From Heterobasidion occidentale (taxonomy: Eukaryota; Basidiomycota; Agaricomycetes; Russulales; Bondarzewiaceae): a stretch of DNA of 64,000 nt. The DNA lies in NCBI GenBank assembly GCA_039111635.1, contig JBCAQO010000006.1:124001-188000 (forward strand), written 5' to 3'. Of this stretch, positions 37,701 to 47,960 are shown piece after piece. A model generated the notes under the pieces. That model worked only from the letters and a program-made list of their open reading frames with translations. It was not told the origin of the DNA and searched no databases. The first letter of the stretch is position 1. Each line of letters starts with the position of its first letter. The position numbers were made by a program, and so were the translations under genes.

Positions 37701-38034
37701 CGGACGCGGGGGCGAGTCACGAGGAGGAGAGGGCGGGACAAGCGCACGGACGACGCACCTGTGGATCGACGAGGGTGACCCAGAAGTTGGAGCCCCACGC
37801 CGCCTCGTCCGGTGCGGACCCGGACAGGCTCTTCGGCGGGCGGAGGGCGGGGGCGACGGGGGCGCCGTTGAGGTGCACCTGCGGGGTGGGAGCGGCGGAG
37901 TGGCCGGGTGGGGATGGGGACGCGCTGTGCTGGCGGCGGTGGCTGGGCTGGGCGGCAGTCGGTGGAGCGCCATGATGGGCATGGCCGGGGGCAGAAGGGG
38001 CCGTCGGCGGCTGCGAAAGAACGGGTTGAGACAT
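34743..38034 (-). CDS. WW-MyTH4-RhoGAP protein (ARHGAP39/Vilse-like)
   Basis: Rho-family GTPase-activating protein with the domain order of animal ARHGAP39/Vilse. ATG 38034 starts MSQPVLSQPPTAPSAPG, Pro/Ser-rich. A first WW-like segment is FWVTLVDPQ...ATGEVSWDPP (37700-37810). A second, clearer WW is WWEISDQ...GIPYYYHTKSGHTVWDRP (37455-37540). A long Pro/Ser-rich linker follows (to about 36660). The MyTH4 region starts DLASDIQQFVRSDFARQYFS (about 36330) and has EERWLLGEGLTHGELRDEIY (about 35880), then VFKGWQLLCVLLITFPPSKN (about 35700). The RhoGAP domain has GTKAEGIFRVPGDGDAV (Arg finger in IFR), LLKLWLRELCDPLVPDELY and MTSANLALVMAPNLLR. The tail ends HG* at 34743. A poly-Gln run lies near 36000. 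It probably links Rho/Cdc42 signalling to polarity via WW partners. Confidence 0.88.
36181..36196. repeat. (AG)8 microsatellite
   Basis: Eight AG units in an intron of the RhoGAP gene. Confidence 0.8.
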
Positions 38035-38338
38035 GGGGGAAAGGAAGGCGAGAAGGGGCTCTGGTGAGCGAGGGGGCGGTAAGCACGTTCCAGGCAGCGA
38101 CGACGAGCGGAGGACTGGACTGGACCAGCGTCGAGGCGAGCGCGCGCGACGGCGTCGACGCGGCTGCGATTACCTAACACTCGTCGACGGCAACCGCCGC
38201 TGCGACCTCCTCCACAGCGTCGCACGCAACAGCAACCACGCTCGCGTCTTGCTCGCACGCACGGGGCCTCCATCACGCCACGATCGTCCATCTCTCCCTT
38301 TGGACTTATTTGACACGCCCGTCCCGCACCGAGTAAAA

Positions 38339-40041
38339 TTAAAAGCAGCAGGAGAGCCCGCCTCTCAACCCAAATAAACTACACAGCCATCCCACCCCGT
38401 CCCTCGTCGCCCCCGCCCCCGCCCCCTCCTCCCGCTCCCTCTCCTGCCTCACGAACCAATCAAACATATCGTCCCGCTGCCGCCTCACCCGCTCCTCGAT
38501 ATCAAACCACGTCCCGAGCCCAAACACCACCGGCAGCCGGAACCACACCCTCCTCTGGCCCTGCATCATCTGCCTCTTAAACATCCCACGACACGACCCG
38601 CACAAATACTGCCCCACCACCCGCCGCGCCCCGCGCCCCAGCACCTCCAACGCATCGTGCCGCGCCCCGTCCCCGCGCCTATACACCCCCTCCTCCCCCG
38701 CCGCCTCCCCCTCCCACTCATGCGCAAGCCGCGCCAGAAAATGCCCACACCGGTACCCGCGCAGCGCCAGCCCCGCACACCGCCCGCTCGCCCGCCACCG
38801 CACCGTCCCATCCGGCTCCACCCCCGCCCCCCTCACGAAATCAAATATCGCGTCCTGCCTCGCGCGCCGGATCGCCCCCAGCCCCTTCAACACCGTCCTC
38901 ACCTCCCCTTGCGGCAGCACCACCCGCCCCCCCGCCGCCCCCGCACCGCCCAGCTCCCACCCGTCCCACAGGCGCGCCTCGTCCTCCATAGAGAGCATGT
39001 AATACACCGCCGGCATGATCTCCGCGATCTCGTACTCCCGCGCGAGCCGCAGCGCCCCCGCGTGCAGCCCCGCCGGCGCGCGCGCGCCCGCGTCTGACAG
39101 CTGCGCGCGCCGGTGCCACCCCGCGAGCGACGTCGGGTACAGCCGCGAGAGGTGGTGGATCGCGGCCGCGCGCAGCGGGAGGCACACGTATTTCCGGCTC
39201 GCCTCGAGGAGGACCGTCACCGTGCGCCACGGCACGCGCGCCTGCGCGCTCAGCGCCTCCCTGCCCGCAGACGCCGGTCAGCCTCTCTATCTCGCTGTGC
39301 ACAGAGCGAGGGCCACTCACGGGTGGTACAGCGCCGTCAGTATGTCGTCCCACGCCTCCGCAGACTCTGCCACGTCCACCACCGGCAGCCCGCCCGCCGT
39401 CTCCCGCCCCGCCGTCCCCTCTCCCTCGCTCGCAAACGCGGGCAGCGCCCCGAGGTCCCTCCACACCTCCGAGCAACGCGCCAGCACAGCCTGGTGCACC
39501 CGCATCCCGACGCCCGCCGCGCGCACGACCACCGTCGCGCCGCGCAGGCACCACCGCGCGTGCCACGCCGTGACGCCGTCCAGCGGGAGCGCGCCCGCGT
39601 CGCCCCTGCCGTCGTCCCTGCCGTCTTCGCCCCTGTCGTTCACGTCGTCCTGGTGGTGGTGACCGTCGTCGTCGTCGTCGTCGGCGGCCGCGTCGGCCGC
39701 GTCGGACGTTGGCGCCTCATGCGGCGCAGGCGTCGCCACCGGCACGTCGTCCGTATAATCCGACATCATCATCACCGCATGCCGAGGCGTCGCGAGCACC
39801 GCCGCCGCCGCGTCCCCGCCCTCTCTTCTCGCGCGCTTCACGCGCGCCGCGTCTTGCGTCCGGGCGTCAGCGACCGACGACGGGCAGAAGCAGTCAGTCC
39901 CTGCGCACCTGTGCTCCGCCCGCGCCCCGACGCGTCGTTCTCTTTCTCGTCCTCGTCCTCGTCCTCGTCCTCGCGCCCGCGCTTCGTCCCGCGCGCTTCC
40001 CTCGCGCCGTCGCGCTCGCCGCCGAAGAGTGATCTGAGCAT
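38339..40041 (-). CDS. BTB/POZ domain protein
   Basis: Fungal BTB-domain protein; such proteins act as adaptors, often for cullin-3 ligases, but the partner is unknown. ATG 40041 gives MLRSLFGGERDGAREARG and a Glu/Asp repeat followed by a basic patch. Intron 1 (about 39855-39909) joins DAARVKRARREGGDAAAAVL. The BTB domain spans WCLRGATVVVRAAGVGMRVH, QAVLARCSEVWRDLGALP and GLPVVDVAESAEAWDDILTA, which is the usual strand-helix pattern of agaricomycete BTB proteins. After a second intron (about 39259-39320) the C-terminal exon has VTVLLEASRKYVCLPLRAAA, AREYEIAEIMPAVYYMLS and a Cys pair (YLCGSCRGMFKRQMM). The stop is at 38339. A poly-Asp/His run (about 39650-39700) and a Glu/Asp repeat (about 39945-39975) come from trinucleotide expansions. 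Very GC-rich codons. Confidence 0.82.
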
Positions 40042-41677
40042 CGTGGTGTGCAGTTGAATGAGATATGGATATGGGTGTTCGCTGGGTAGAGCGGCGCCGC
40101 GTGATCTGTTGCTGGTGGTGGTGGTGGTGGTAGGAAGACAAGCGAGTGGCGCGCTCTGGCCTTTGTGCAGTGCGCCTCCATGCCACACTCGCCATGGTCC
40201 ACGGGCGTGTTCCCGAACAGGCAATCAATGCGGGTCACGTGCGGGGGCAGACGTTGCGGCGAGGTCATGCAGATCCCGCCGCGGCTGGGTTCCGCCGACT
40301 CGGTGCTCCTTCACGTCTCTTCTTCCCTTTCGTCTCGTCGAGGAAAATCAGCAGCGCGGGGGCGACGCGCTCGTTGCGCGGGAGGCGCGCGCGAGTGGAC
40401 AGCCGCGTTCATCGGGGAAGGAGGTGGAGGCGGAGAGTACCGTGGAGAGGGCGAGTCGCACCACGGGCGGTCCTTGGTGAACTCGTGCGGCTCGACTTCT
40501 TCTCCGCGCTTGGGGCTGCTCGCAGTCACCGTCCGTGCTTAGCAGGCTCGAACCTCCCTCCAGTCGTTTGTCTCCCATCTCGCGACATAGCCCGGACCAC
40601 GTTGCGTTTCCGAGATCTGCGGACCGACGGGCATGCAGTCCAAATCCATGACAGCCCTCTTTCGGACTGACGGTACCGTAGCCGTTCTTCTCTGCCAAAA
40701 CGACTACATCGAGCGATCGGCGTCTGCGATCGACGCGCCTCGTCGACTGTGCCGAGACTCTCTGCAACACAACGAACGTCTCTCCTCGGGGGACCTCGAC
40801 CGCTTCTTCCTTCCATATTCAGATCACTCTATGTATACGTGTGGACAAATCCAGCCTGCTGCATCTTCTCTCCTATGCTATTCGGTTGAATGCGACTTCT
40901 CGCGGCTGCAGTGGATGATCAGGGAGGACGGTACAAGAGGACAGTTGCTCCGATATGGTGGGGCGTCGCTTGCGGACTGCCCTTGTCGACCGACGCTCGG
41001 AGCGAAGCTTTTGGCGTGCTCAACACGGACCACGATCCTGGCGTCGCTCAACATCAGCCGGGCGCGAGACCAACACGGCGTGAAAATCGGGCCCCCTGCC
41101 GAGTTTGCTTCGAATCTGATCAAATGGGACATGAATTCGAGGAAGGAAGAAGCCAATACAGTTCACCCCAAAGGAGCCACAAACCTTGATCAATATTCGT
41201 TGACCATCGATAAAGATCACGGAAACGCTCATAAGAATGTCGGAGGTATGCCGTCGCACAGCTGACCTAGAACGCTTTCGTCATAGAATGACCACACGAA
41301 CGTTCGTTCTGTAAGCGGATGCATGCATGTCCATGTTCTGCATCATTCCATAAAAAGGCAATACCCATCGCGCTCTAGGCGATGCTCGCAATTGAATGGG
41401 CGAACAGCGTCATCGTACGTGTTCCCTGTCCTGGTTTCGTATCATCCGATTAGTGTTTATATATGCACGGCGCCTGGCGGAATCTTGTTGTAGGGGGAAT
41501 GCCACGTTTGTCAAAAAATTCTACTCGTACGTTTACGCTCCTCAGCATGGCGGTCCCTCGGCTCGAAACCATCCGCTTCTTCTCGAGCATCGATCCCCCA
41601 AGATAGGTACCTTTGCTATAAATACACCTCGCCCAACTTCGTTTCTCCAGTGCAGCACCCACTTGACCTCACTCACA
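40042..41677. other. Intergenic region; right part belongs to a segmental duplication
   Basis: No supported gene in 1.6 kb. A (TGG)n run lies at about 40112-40132. From about 41180 to 41677 the sequence is related to 45420-46239, upstream of another beta-trefoil copy (shared patches include GGTATGCC-TCGCA-AGCTGAC and CTCGCCCAAC-TCGT-TCTC). The duplication therefore includes the promoter. Confidence 0.5.
41617..41624 (+). promoter_or_regulatory. TATA box
   Basis: TATAAATA, 61 bp before ATG 41678 of the decayed beta-trefoil copy A. Confidence 0.5.
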
Positions 41678-41985
41678 ATGCCTATCGCCACCGGCCTGTA
41701 CATGATCAAAAACGTCAAATAAATAAACGTAGAGGTCCAGGAGACTCGCATGAAAGGCCAACACACGTTTGTTCTCATTCTCGTGTCCTCTGGATGCCTC
41801 GAACTCACCGCTCAATTTTAGTGTCGCCACTATTGATCCTCGCATCTATCGGGGGCTGGCCAATGATCAGCCTAGGACGCCCGTGAGGTCGTCACTCGGG
41901 TTTTCTAGTTGTAATTACCATTTTTCCTCGCCAGATTAAACTCTCCACTTCTGCTGCGGATGCTCGGGACTTTGAAAGAGCTTGA
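41678..41985 (+). pseudogene. Beta-trefoil protein pseudogene, copy A (internal deletion)
   Basis: Nearly the same sequence as copy C (46240-46804) at both ends but with the middle gone. It starts MPIATGLYMIKNVK, then meets TAA directly. The following bases jump to the segment that in copy C encodes WEIQETRAKGQYT, so the missing piece corresponds to roughly 60 codons plus the first intron. Downstream, the two 3' introns and the exon encoding SRIYRGLANDQPRTP can still be seen. A further gap removes the NWW motif near the end, which runs out at TGA 41983-41985. The TATA box and 5' leader are preserved, so it may still be transcribed, but it cannot make the full domain. Confidence 0.75.
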
Positions 41986-42835
41986 TTAGGATGCCGTATG
42001 AATTGATTTTGGATCTGGAGAGACTGTATGTTCCACTTGTTTGACTTTTTTCAAGATATGCAAGTCGGCGAGGACAGGCATCCGAGGCCGGTTAGAGGGG
42101 TGCTGTGCCTAGAATACGATGGTGCTCGATGAGTGCTCGAGATGATAGCGAGTGCACTGAAAATATCCGTCCCGAGGGGTCAATCATCGTGGAAAAGCAG
42201 GTGATTCCGAGACGACAGTTTGTTGCGACAAGCATCAATTTGGCCCCTGCGAGCAAGCAGGACCCTTTTTTATCCATCTATAATCGTTTAGACTGAATTC
42301 AGGCATACTGAAGTCGACATCAGAATCATATACAATTTGTACAGCCAAGACGGCGAATCAACAAGTTGCAAGACCATACGGATAGCCGGTGAAAGAATCT
42401 GGGGCCATGTCGATGCCTAGATTGACAAAAGACCACGGCTGGAGTGAGCAGAGCTACCAGCGCGCCCAGTAGCGCCGCGCGAGGCATTAGGTTTCGCATG
42501 AAGTTGGGAATCGAAGGGCGTCATCGAGCTGCCCAAACCCACAGTCCTTGAACTGACCCCCCGCTCCACTCACAGATTCGATCACGCCTCCCAGTAAGCC
42601 ATCTAGACCGTCGAAAATATTGATTAGCACACCTGCACATGGCTATAAGCACGATATTCTGAGAAACTGAAGGGATTTATGCGCACTGTTGAAAGCGAAG
42701 CGCCACTTGGATAACGCTGCTTTGGCCCGCGGGAGAGTGTCGAAAGAGTCAAACATGGTCGTGACCCCCGCCATCATCTTGATTGACACGACCGTCAAAA
42801 GCCTATCCAGCAGGAGATAGAGGGACACGCACGTT
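41986..42835. other. Intergenic spacer
   Basis: 850 bp between two convergent trefoil loci. No gene or clear repeat was recognised. Confidence 0.45.
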
Positions 42836-43819
42836 CTAGAGGGAATTTGCTAAATTCTGCTCCGAAGCCGTTGCCTGCTGTGAATCCTCGTTGGGAGATC
42901 GATTTTTGGAGGAAGCTTGAACCCATTTGACGTCGCTGTCCATTTGACCAAGGTGAAGATTGACGTCTTTGAGGAGAGGGGACACTGCGGCAATGATCTC
43001 GTCCTCGCTCTTGCCCCTTGCCTTCATTCCTTCGAAAGTCTGTGCAAGGTATCAGCGTGCTGAAGATGATCTACAACGGTAAAAAGCACTTACCTTTCGA
43101 ATATTATCACATCGGGGTACGACCTCAGAGCTTGCACGTTCGCTAATGCCATCAGACACCTCTTGAATTTTCTCGTTGCTCTCGTTCTGCGGTGTCTCCT
43201 TGATGTCGAAGGTCTGGGTTGATGGAGCCTCGCGAAAAATCCACCAGTTACGCTTGTCGGTTGGGACCTCAGCGAGTTCGATCTGTCAAGAAACAAGGCT
43301 TGAAGCGTTAGCAGAAGTGTAGTCATATGACCCTGGGTGGAATCACGCACAGGAGTATTGGCTTCCGCGTCGCTCAAACTCCAGAATATATCAGTATCAG
43401 TAGTCGATATCCTTGATTGTATATATTAGAAAGGGACGAGGATTGATCGAGTGACGGGCGACGAACGTAAACTTTCCCTTCTCACGAGTCTCCTGGATTC
43501 TCCAGTACTGAGTCCGCACCTTTCCGTCCACGGTGCTTCCTTTAGAAGAGCGACTTCCAGAGAATGCATAGAAGTTGCATTCAACATTCTTGATGATGTA
43601 CTGTTCGTTGCTGAGGCGTAAGACGTTCCACTTAAGTGAAGAGAGTCGGAAACGATTCAGAACGATAGATAATGTGCATCTACATACGACTTCTCCTGTG
43701 TTGTTCATATGGACACTCGCCATGAGGGGTGACCCGATGCTGTTGTCGACGACAGCAGCGATGTTCTTCTGTTTGACGTTCTCGATAAAGTAGTTACCAC
43801 TCTCGACGATAGTAGCCAT
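42836..43819 (-). CDS. Beta-trefoil (ricin-B/I66-inhibitor-like) protein with C-terminal extension, copy B
   Basis: Small agaricomycete beta-trefoil protein; relatives are annotated either as ricin-B-like lectins or as I66-type serine protease inhibitors, and the sequence alone does not decide. ATG 43819 starts MATIVESGNYFIENVKQKNI. Exons then give WNVLRLSNEQYIIKNVECNF, YWRIQETREKGKFT, ISTTDTDIFWSLSDAEANTP and IELAEVPTDKRNWWIF. This is a complete three-lobed domain of about 150 residues with no signal peptide, so cytoplasmic. Unlike copies A and C it runs on for about 105 residues: a polar, acidic helical tail (ESNEKIQEVSDGI, FEGMKARGKSEDEIIAAVSP, LLKDVNLHLGQMDSDVKWVQ) ending at TAG 42836. 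Introns are GT-AG. A TATA box (TATATAA on the minus strand) is at 43916-43922. The only clearly intact single-trefoil gene of the cluster. Confidence 0.78.
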
Positions 43820-46239
43820 TATGAGAACAGTGAGGGATGATCGGACCGAGACTGGGATCGCAGGAAGCGGTCTGGAAAGCGGGGTGGTTGTGGGTGAATC
43901 TCGTCTTGCCTCAGTTATATAGTGAGTGTCAATCGCGTCTGCGTGCACAGAAGGTTCTCGAGCTTTGCTCTTGTGGTCATTGATGTCATGGCAGAGATTA
44001 TGAACTAGTACCGGTATATGGGCACATCACATAAGTGAGTCCTGATAACCCAATAATCTCCCAAAGTGACGGTGAGTGCCGAAGCAGGAAATCACCAGTG
44101 ATAATATAGCCACGGATTATTTTGATTTTTGACCTGCGATGTTTCTACTGTTCCGTCTTGTAAATATGCGCGATGAAGGTGCAGAATACGGAAAGCTACC
44201 TACGTTCAGATGAATACTAGCCATTGAAGCTTGAAGTGCAGCTCTTTTGTGAATCGAGACTCCGATTCGAACGCTTCATTGATTTCTAGAGCATGGTCAA
44301 TTCTAGAATCGTCACATGTAAACACGTACGGTGCCACCTGAGTGGATCTCTATCATCGTGGAAATCGTTCGTGTCTACGCCCCAATTGTTCCGCGATCCA
44401 TCAGTGATCCATCCGATAGATACCCGTTAAGGCTATCCAAAAGATTCCGGTTATCATTGGGTACTGTCCTTGGGTCGGCTTCTTGGATGGAAGACTAGGG
44501 ACTACTGCTACTGACACGCACCTGTAAGCCTAGCGTTCCCGCACCCCAAATTGAACAGGAGCATGGCGAGCGCAGCGAGTTAAACAGACCTGTAAAGAGC
44601 ATACCTTTTGAACTCAGGGTTGCGTTGTATTTTTGGGTTATATCGTCGCTCACTGACAGATGTGTCGAAGACCATGAAAGATCTCAATATCTGCGGTGTC
44701 CCGAAGGCAAGTGTAGGTTGCAACCACAAAACGCAAGTGGGCATTGAGCAAGGCTAGTGTTGACGTTGAAGCGCGGAACGTTGAGCGCGGCGGTGATTGG
44801 TTGCAACCCCTGTGTGATGGCCAGCCGAGAGTGTTCCGGGCCTGGAAAATCCACGACTTGCCAGGGGTCCAAGTTGATCGTCTCTCTCATATGCAGCTCA
44901 TGTCCATTGTCCTATCGAATACTTCATCCAGGATCGACTGTTGCAGATGGACGGATAAAGCACACGAGGCCGCTCTCGAGCCATAGACTTAAACTCCAGC
45001 TTGACATCGCGCTTGCATATGAATCTTCGCTCACAGCAGGTCGAATAACGTGTACTTACCCCTCAAAAGGCTTGGCCCGGACGATTCCAGCTCGGAGATG
45101 AAGTATGAATCCGAGAACCCAGGCGAGGAGCCGAGACTCCTAGAGTGGTTTGGGTCCACATTTCCCAAAGAATGTGTTCATGCGTCAGCGCCGTGGAACT
45201 GGCATTTATTCAACTGCGTATTCTGGCAGCGTCTAAGCACGCCATCCGAGTCATCATTGACACATCTTGCGATAGACAGATTTCAGGGTTTATGTGGAGT
45301 CCTTATACACGGAATGACTGTCTTCTGTGTAAGGTCAACCACGGAGACTTATGGAATCCAGCCAAGCGCAGCAGCTGCAACTTTTGGTCGATGTCCACCG
45401 ATTTGTGGTGCTCGTGGGGATAACGGAAGCTTATAATAATGTCGAAACTGGATGCCACAGGTATGCCTTCGCAGAGCTGACTTCAAAAATCGATGCTCAA
45501 GCGCCGTGCCATGTTCTGCACCGACTGGTCACCGTGATCATGGTGCACCAATTCTGAGCTCACCGTCTTTCTGTTTCTCCGGCGCTGTATAACATTTCCA
45601 ATCTTATCTTCAGTGTGCATTGATCTATGCCAATCATGGTAATAGCGGTCTTCAAAGAACTGATATAGCGCTGATTATGGCCTGGTGCGTAGTCGGCCAT
45701 CTTCGTTTCATAGAAGTTGTCATTCGAAAGCAGTGGTCTCAGGGAATTGCCTTACTTCGCGAAGGAGCTTGTGGTCTGCTACACAGGTAACAAATAAGGG
45801 TGAACAGTGGCTATTTCTGTGATAGCCTGCACATGCGCACATCGATTCGCTCATTGAGACCAACATTGGCTATCGTTTAACGCTCGCTCGGACACGGCTA
45901 GACCATGGTCAACATCGATAGAAAAAGGCAAAGAATACGAGGCACAACGATGAGGTTTCGGATGGAACATTGTCTGTATTCGCTGTCCCGGCGTTCGTAT
46001 CATCCACCTCTTATTCATGTACGCATGACGGAATCATTCACAGGAAAGGGATTTGCTCGAATGGGTCAAGTCCTCATGCTCACGAACTCCGGCACGACGA
46101 TGCATCGGCTCAAAACCGCCTGTTTTCCCGCCAGTATCGAGTCCCTTGGATAAATAGCCTCAGTTTGCTCGCTGCCATTTCAAGCGCCCCTCGCCCAACA
46201 TCGTCTCTCTAGTACAGCATCCACTTAACCTCTCCCACA
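43820..46239. other. Intergenic region without a supported gene
   Basis: 2.4 kb, with only short ORFs. The right part (about 45420-46239) is the promoter-side partner of the duplication seen at 41180-41677. A TATAAA-like GATAAATAG sits about 90 bp before copy C. The rest shows no recognised family. Confidence 0.45.
43916..43922 (-). promoter_or_regulatory. TATA box
   Basis: TATATAA on the minus strand, about 97 bp upstream of ATG 43819. Confidence 0.5.
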
Positions 46240-46804
46240 ATGACTATCGCCACCGGCTTGTACATCATCAAAAATGTCAAACAAACCAACATAGCTGCCC
46301 TCGCCGACCCCAACGACGGCTCCCCCCTTGCTGCCAATGCTCGTTCGTATGGTGATGACGAAAAAGTACGTCAGTTTTCATTCCGATTGACGGTACGGTA
46401 CTGAATGGATCGCAGTGGAATGTTTCTTTGCTCGGCAACGGAAGTACACCATCAAGAACCTGCAGCAGGCATCGTTCGCCAACGCGGGGAACCGAGCTTC
46501 AGCGGCGCGACCGTCGAGGGCAGGGCGCAGCAGCAACAATGGGAGATCCAGGAGACCCGCGCGAAGGGCCAATACACGTTTGTCCTTATTCTCGCGTCCT
46601 CTGATTGTCTCGAACTCACCGCTCAATTAATAGTATCGCCACTACTGATTCTCGCATCTATTGGGGGCTGGCGGACGATCAGCCTGGGACGCCCGTGAGG
46701 TCGTGACTCGGCTTTTCTGGTTGTAGCTCTCATCATTTTACCAGATTGAACTCTCCGCCTCTGCTACTGACACCCGCAACTGGTGGAGCTTTGAAAGGGC
46801 TTGA
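46240..46804 (+). pseudogene. Beta-trefoil protein, copy C (two frameshifts)
   Basis: Full-length relative of copies A and B. ATG 46240 starts MTIATGLYIIKNVKQTNIAA and continues LADPNDGSPLAANARS. After an intron (GTACGT donor, about 46366-46414) comes WNVSLLGNG, then the frame must change by one base (about 46440) to read KYTIKNLQQASFANAGNRAS. It must change again near 46497 to read FSGATVEGRAQQQQWEIQET. Two more introns join TIATTDSRIYWGLADDQPGT and IELSASATDTRNWWSFERA (TGA 46802-46804). All splice sites and the TATA-like element are preserved, so the decay is recent, or two base-calling errors lie within 60 bp. The 3' half is almost identical to copy A. Confidence 0.7.
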
Positions 46805-47960
46805 GTTCTGAGTGATGGAAATGTCGTCTGCATGGTCTTGGAATATGGGGAAACTGTACGATAGTTGCTGAATTAAGTGTCATAGCTTTTCGAAATGCAT
46901 TGTTTTTGTTACAATGTTTTCCCTAGTAGTGTGATGGGATTTCTCCACGAGGGACCGTGCCGGACACAATTTGTTAAAACCCTCCTCCGACTGGGCCTAT
47001 TTCTCGATGGTTTTTCGTCCGAGAAATCCGTATGGGAATACTTAGCTGGGAATCAGAACAAACAAAGTGACCCGGCCCGTGCCACTTTTCCGGCCACTCC
47101 GGCTTTGACCGACACTACCAGCAGCTCTCTTCCGTCTCTTCAACATTTCAATTTCAGACTTCTTTTTCGTTCCTCAAAAAGGAGCGCAAACTAAATCATA
47201 GCTGGCACTTGCACGGCGCCAGCATCTGTTCTCTGGGCACGCACCATCAGGTAAGCCCACATGTAATATGTATTGTTCAGCACCTTTGAAGGCTGCTGCC
47301 GATTGCTACAGGGCAACTGGACGTGTATCTATCCACAGTCATCTGTAGCCATTAATGCGGATTTTATATCAGGCTGGCGAGTATCCGATGAGACGTCAGC
47401 GAGCATTAGGTCAGGTATGCAATCTCTGTCTAGAACTGGGACCACCGGGTTCATATACTTGGAAGAATTGAAGAGCCTAGCAGGGGCGAGCCCCAATAAT
47501 AGATGAAAGGCAGGCGGGCATACTGCGGGCATGCGGCGTTCAGCTCATATCGATCATATGAACTACGCAGGCACGGCGTACAAAATTCTCCGAGCTTCAG
47601 AGCCTTCGCTGAAGTCCCCTTCCGCTACAATGAAGTGGCAGCTGGCTCAGAATTAAGGTGTCAGCCTCCTTTCGGCGATCGTAATTCCCATACTCCTATC
47701 TTAGCTTGTATCGCGAGACATCTGATCAGGTCTAGATTTCCTTCTCACTTCCGAGTCTACGATTGTGCATGTCGACAGGTCGGCTGGAGGCGCCTGCTTT
47801 TCAGGGTCCAATCTAATTAAGAAGTCCTGGAACTATATGAGGATAGACTGCCCATGTGAGCGTTCTTACGATTCCGTTTGGGTTATGCTTATCAAGACAC
47901 GAATAAGTTGCTGGAATCGCACAGGAAAGCGCTCTTGTTCTCAAATCGAACTTTGTTCAA
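46805..47960. other. Intergenic region without a supported gene
   Basis: 1.15 kb upstream of the composite trefoil gene. No recognised coding sequence. The true first exon or start codon of that gene may lie at its right end. Confidence 0.4.

Noticed and set aside
39113..40057. 314-codon plus-strand ORF
   Set aside because: Antisense to the BTB gene in GC-rich DNA; low-complexity Arg-rich translation.
40380..40510. Similarity to 58330-58470 (shared GTGCGGCTCGACT patch)
   Set aside because: Short and imperfect; no coding model explains both, so no element was called.
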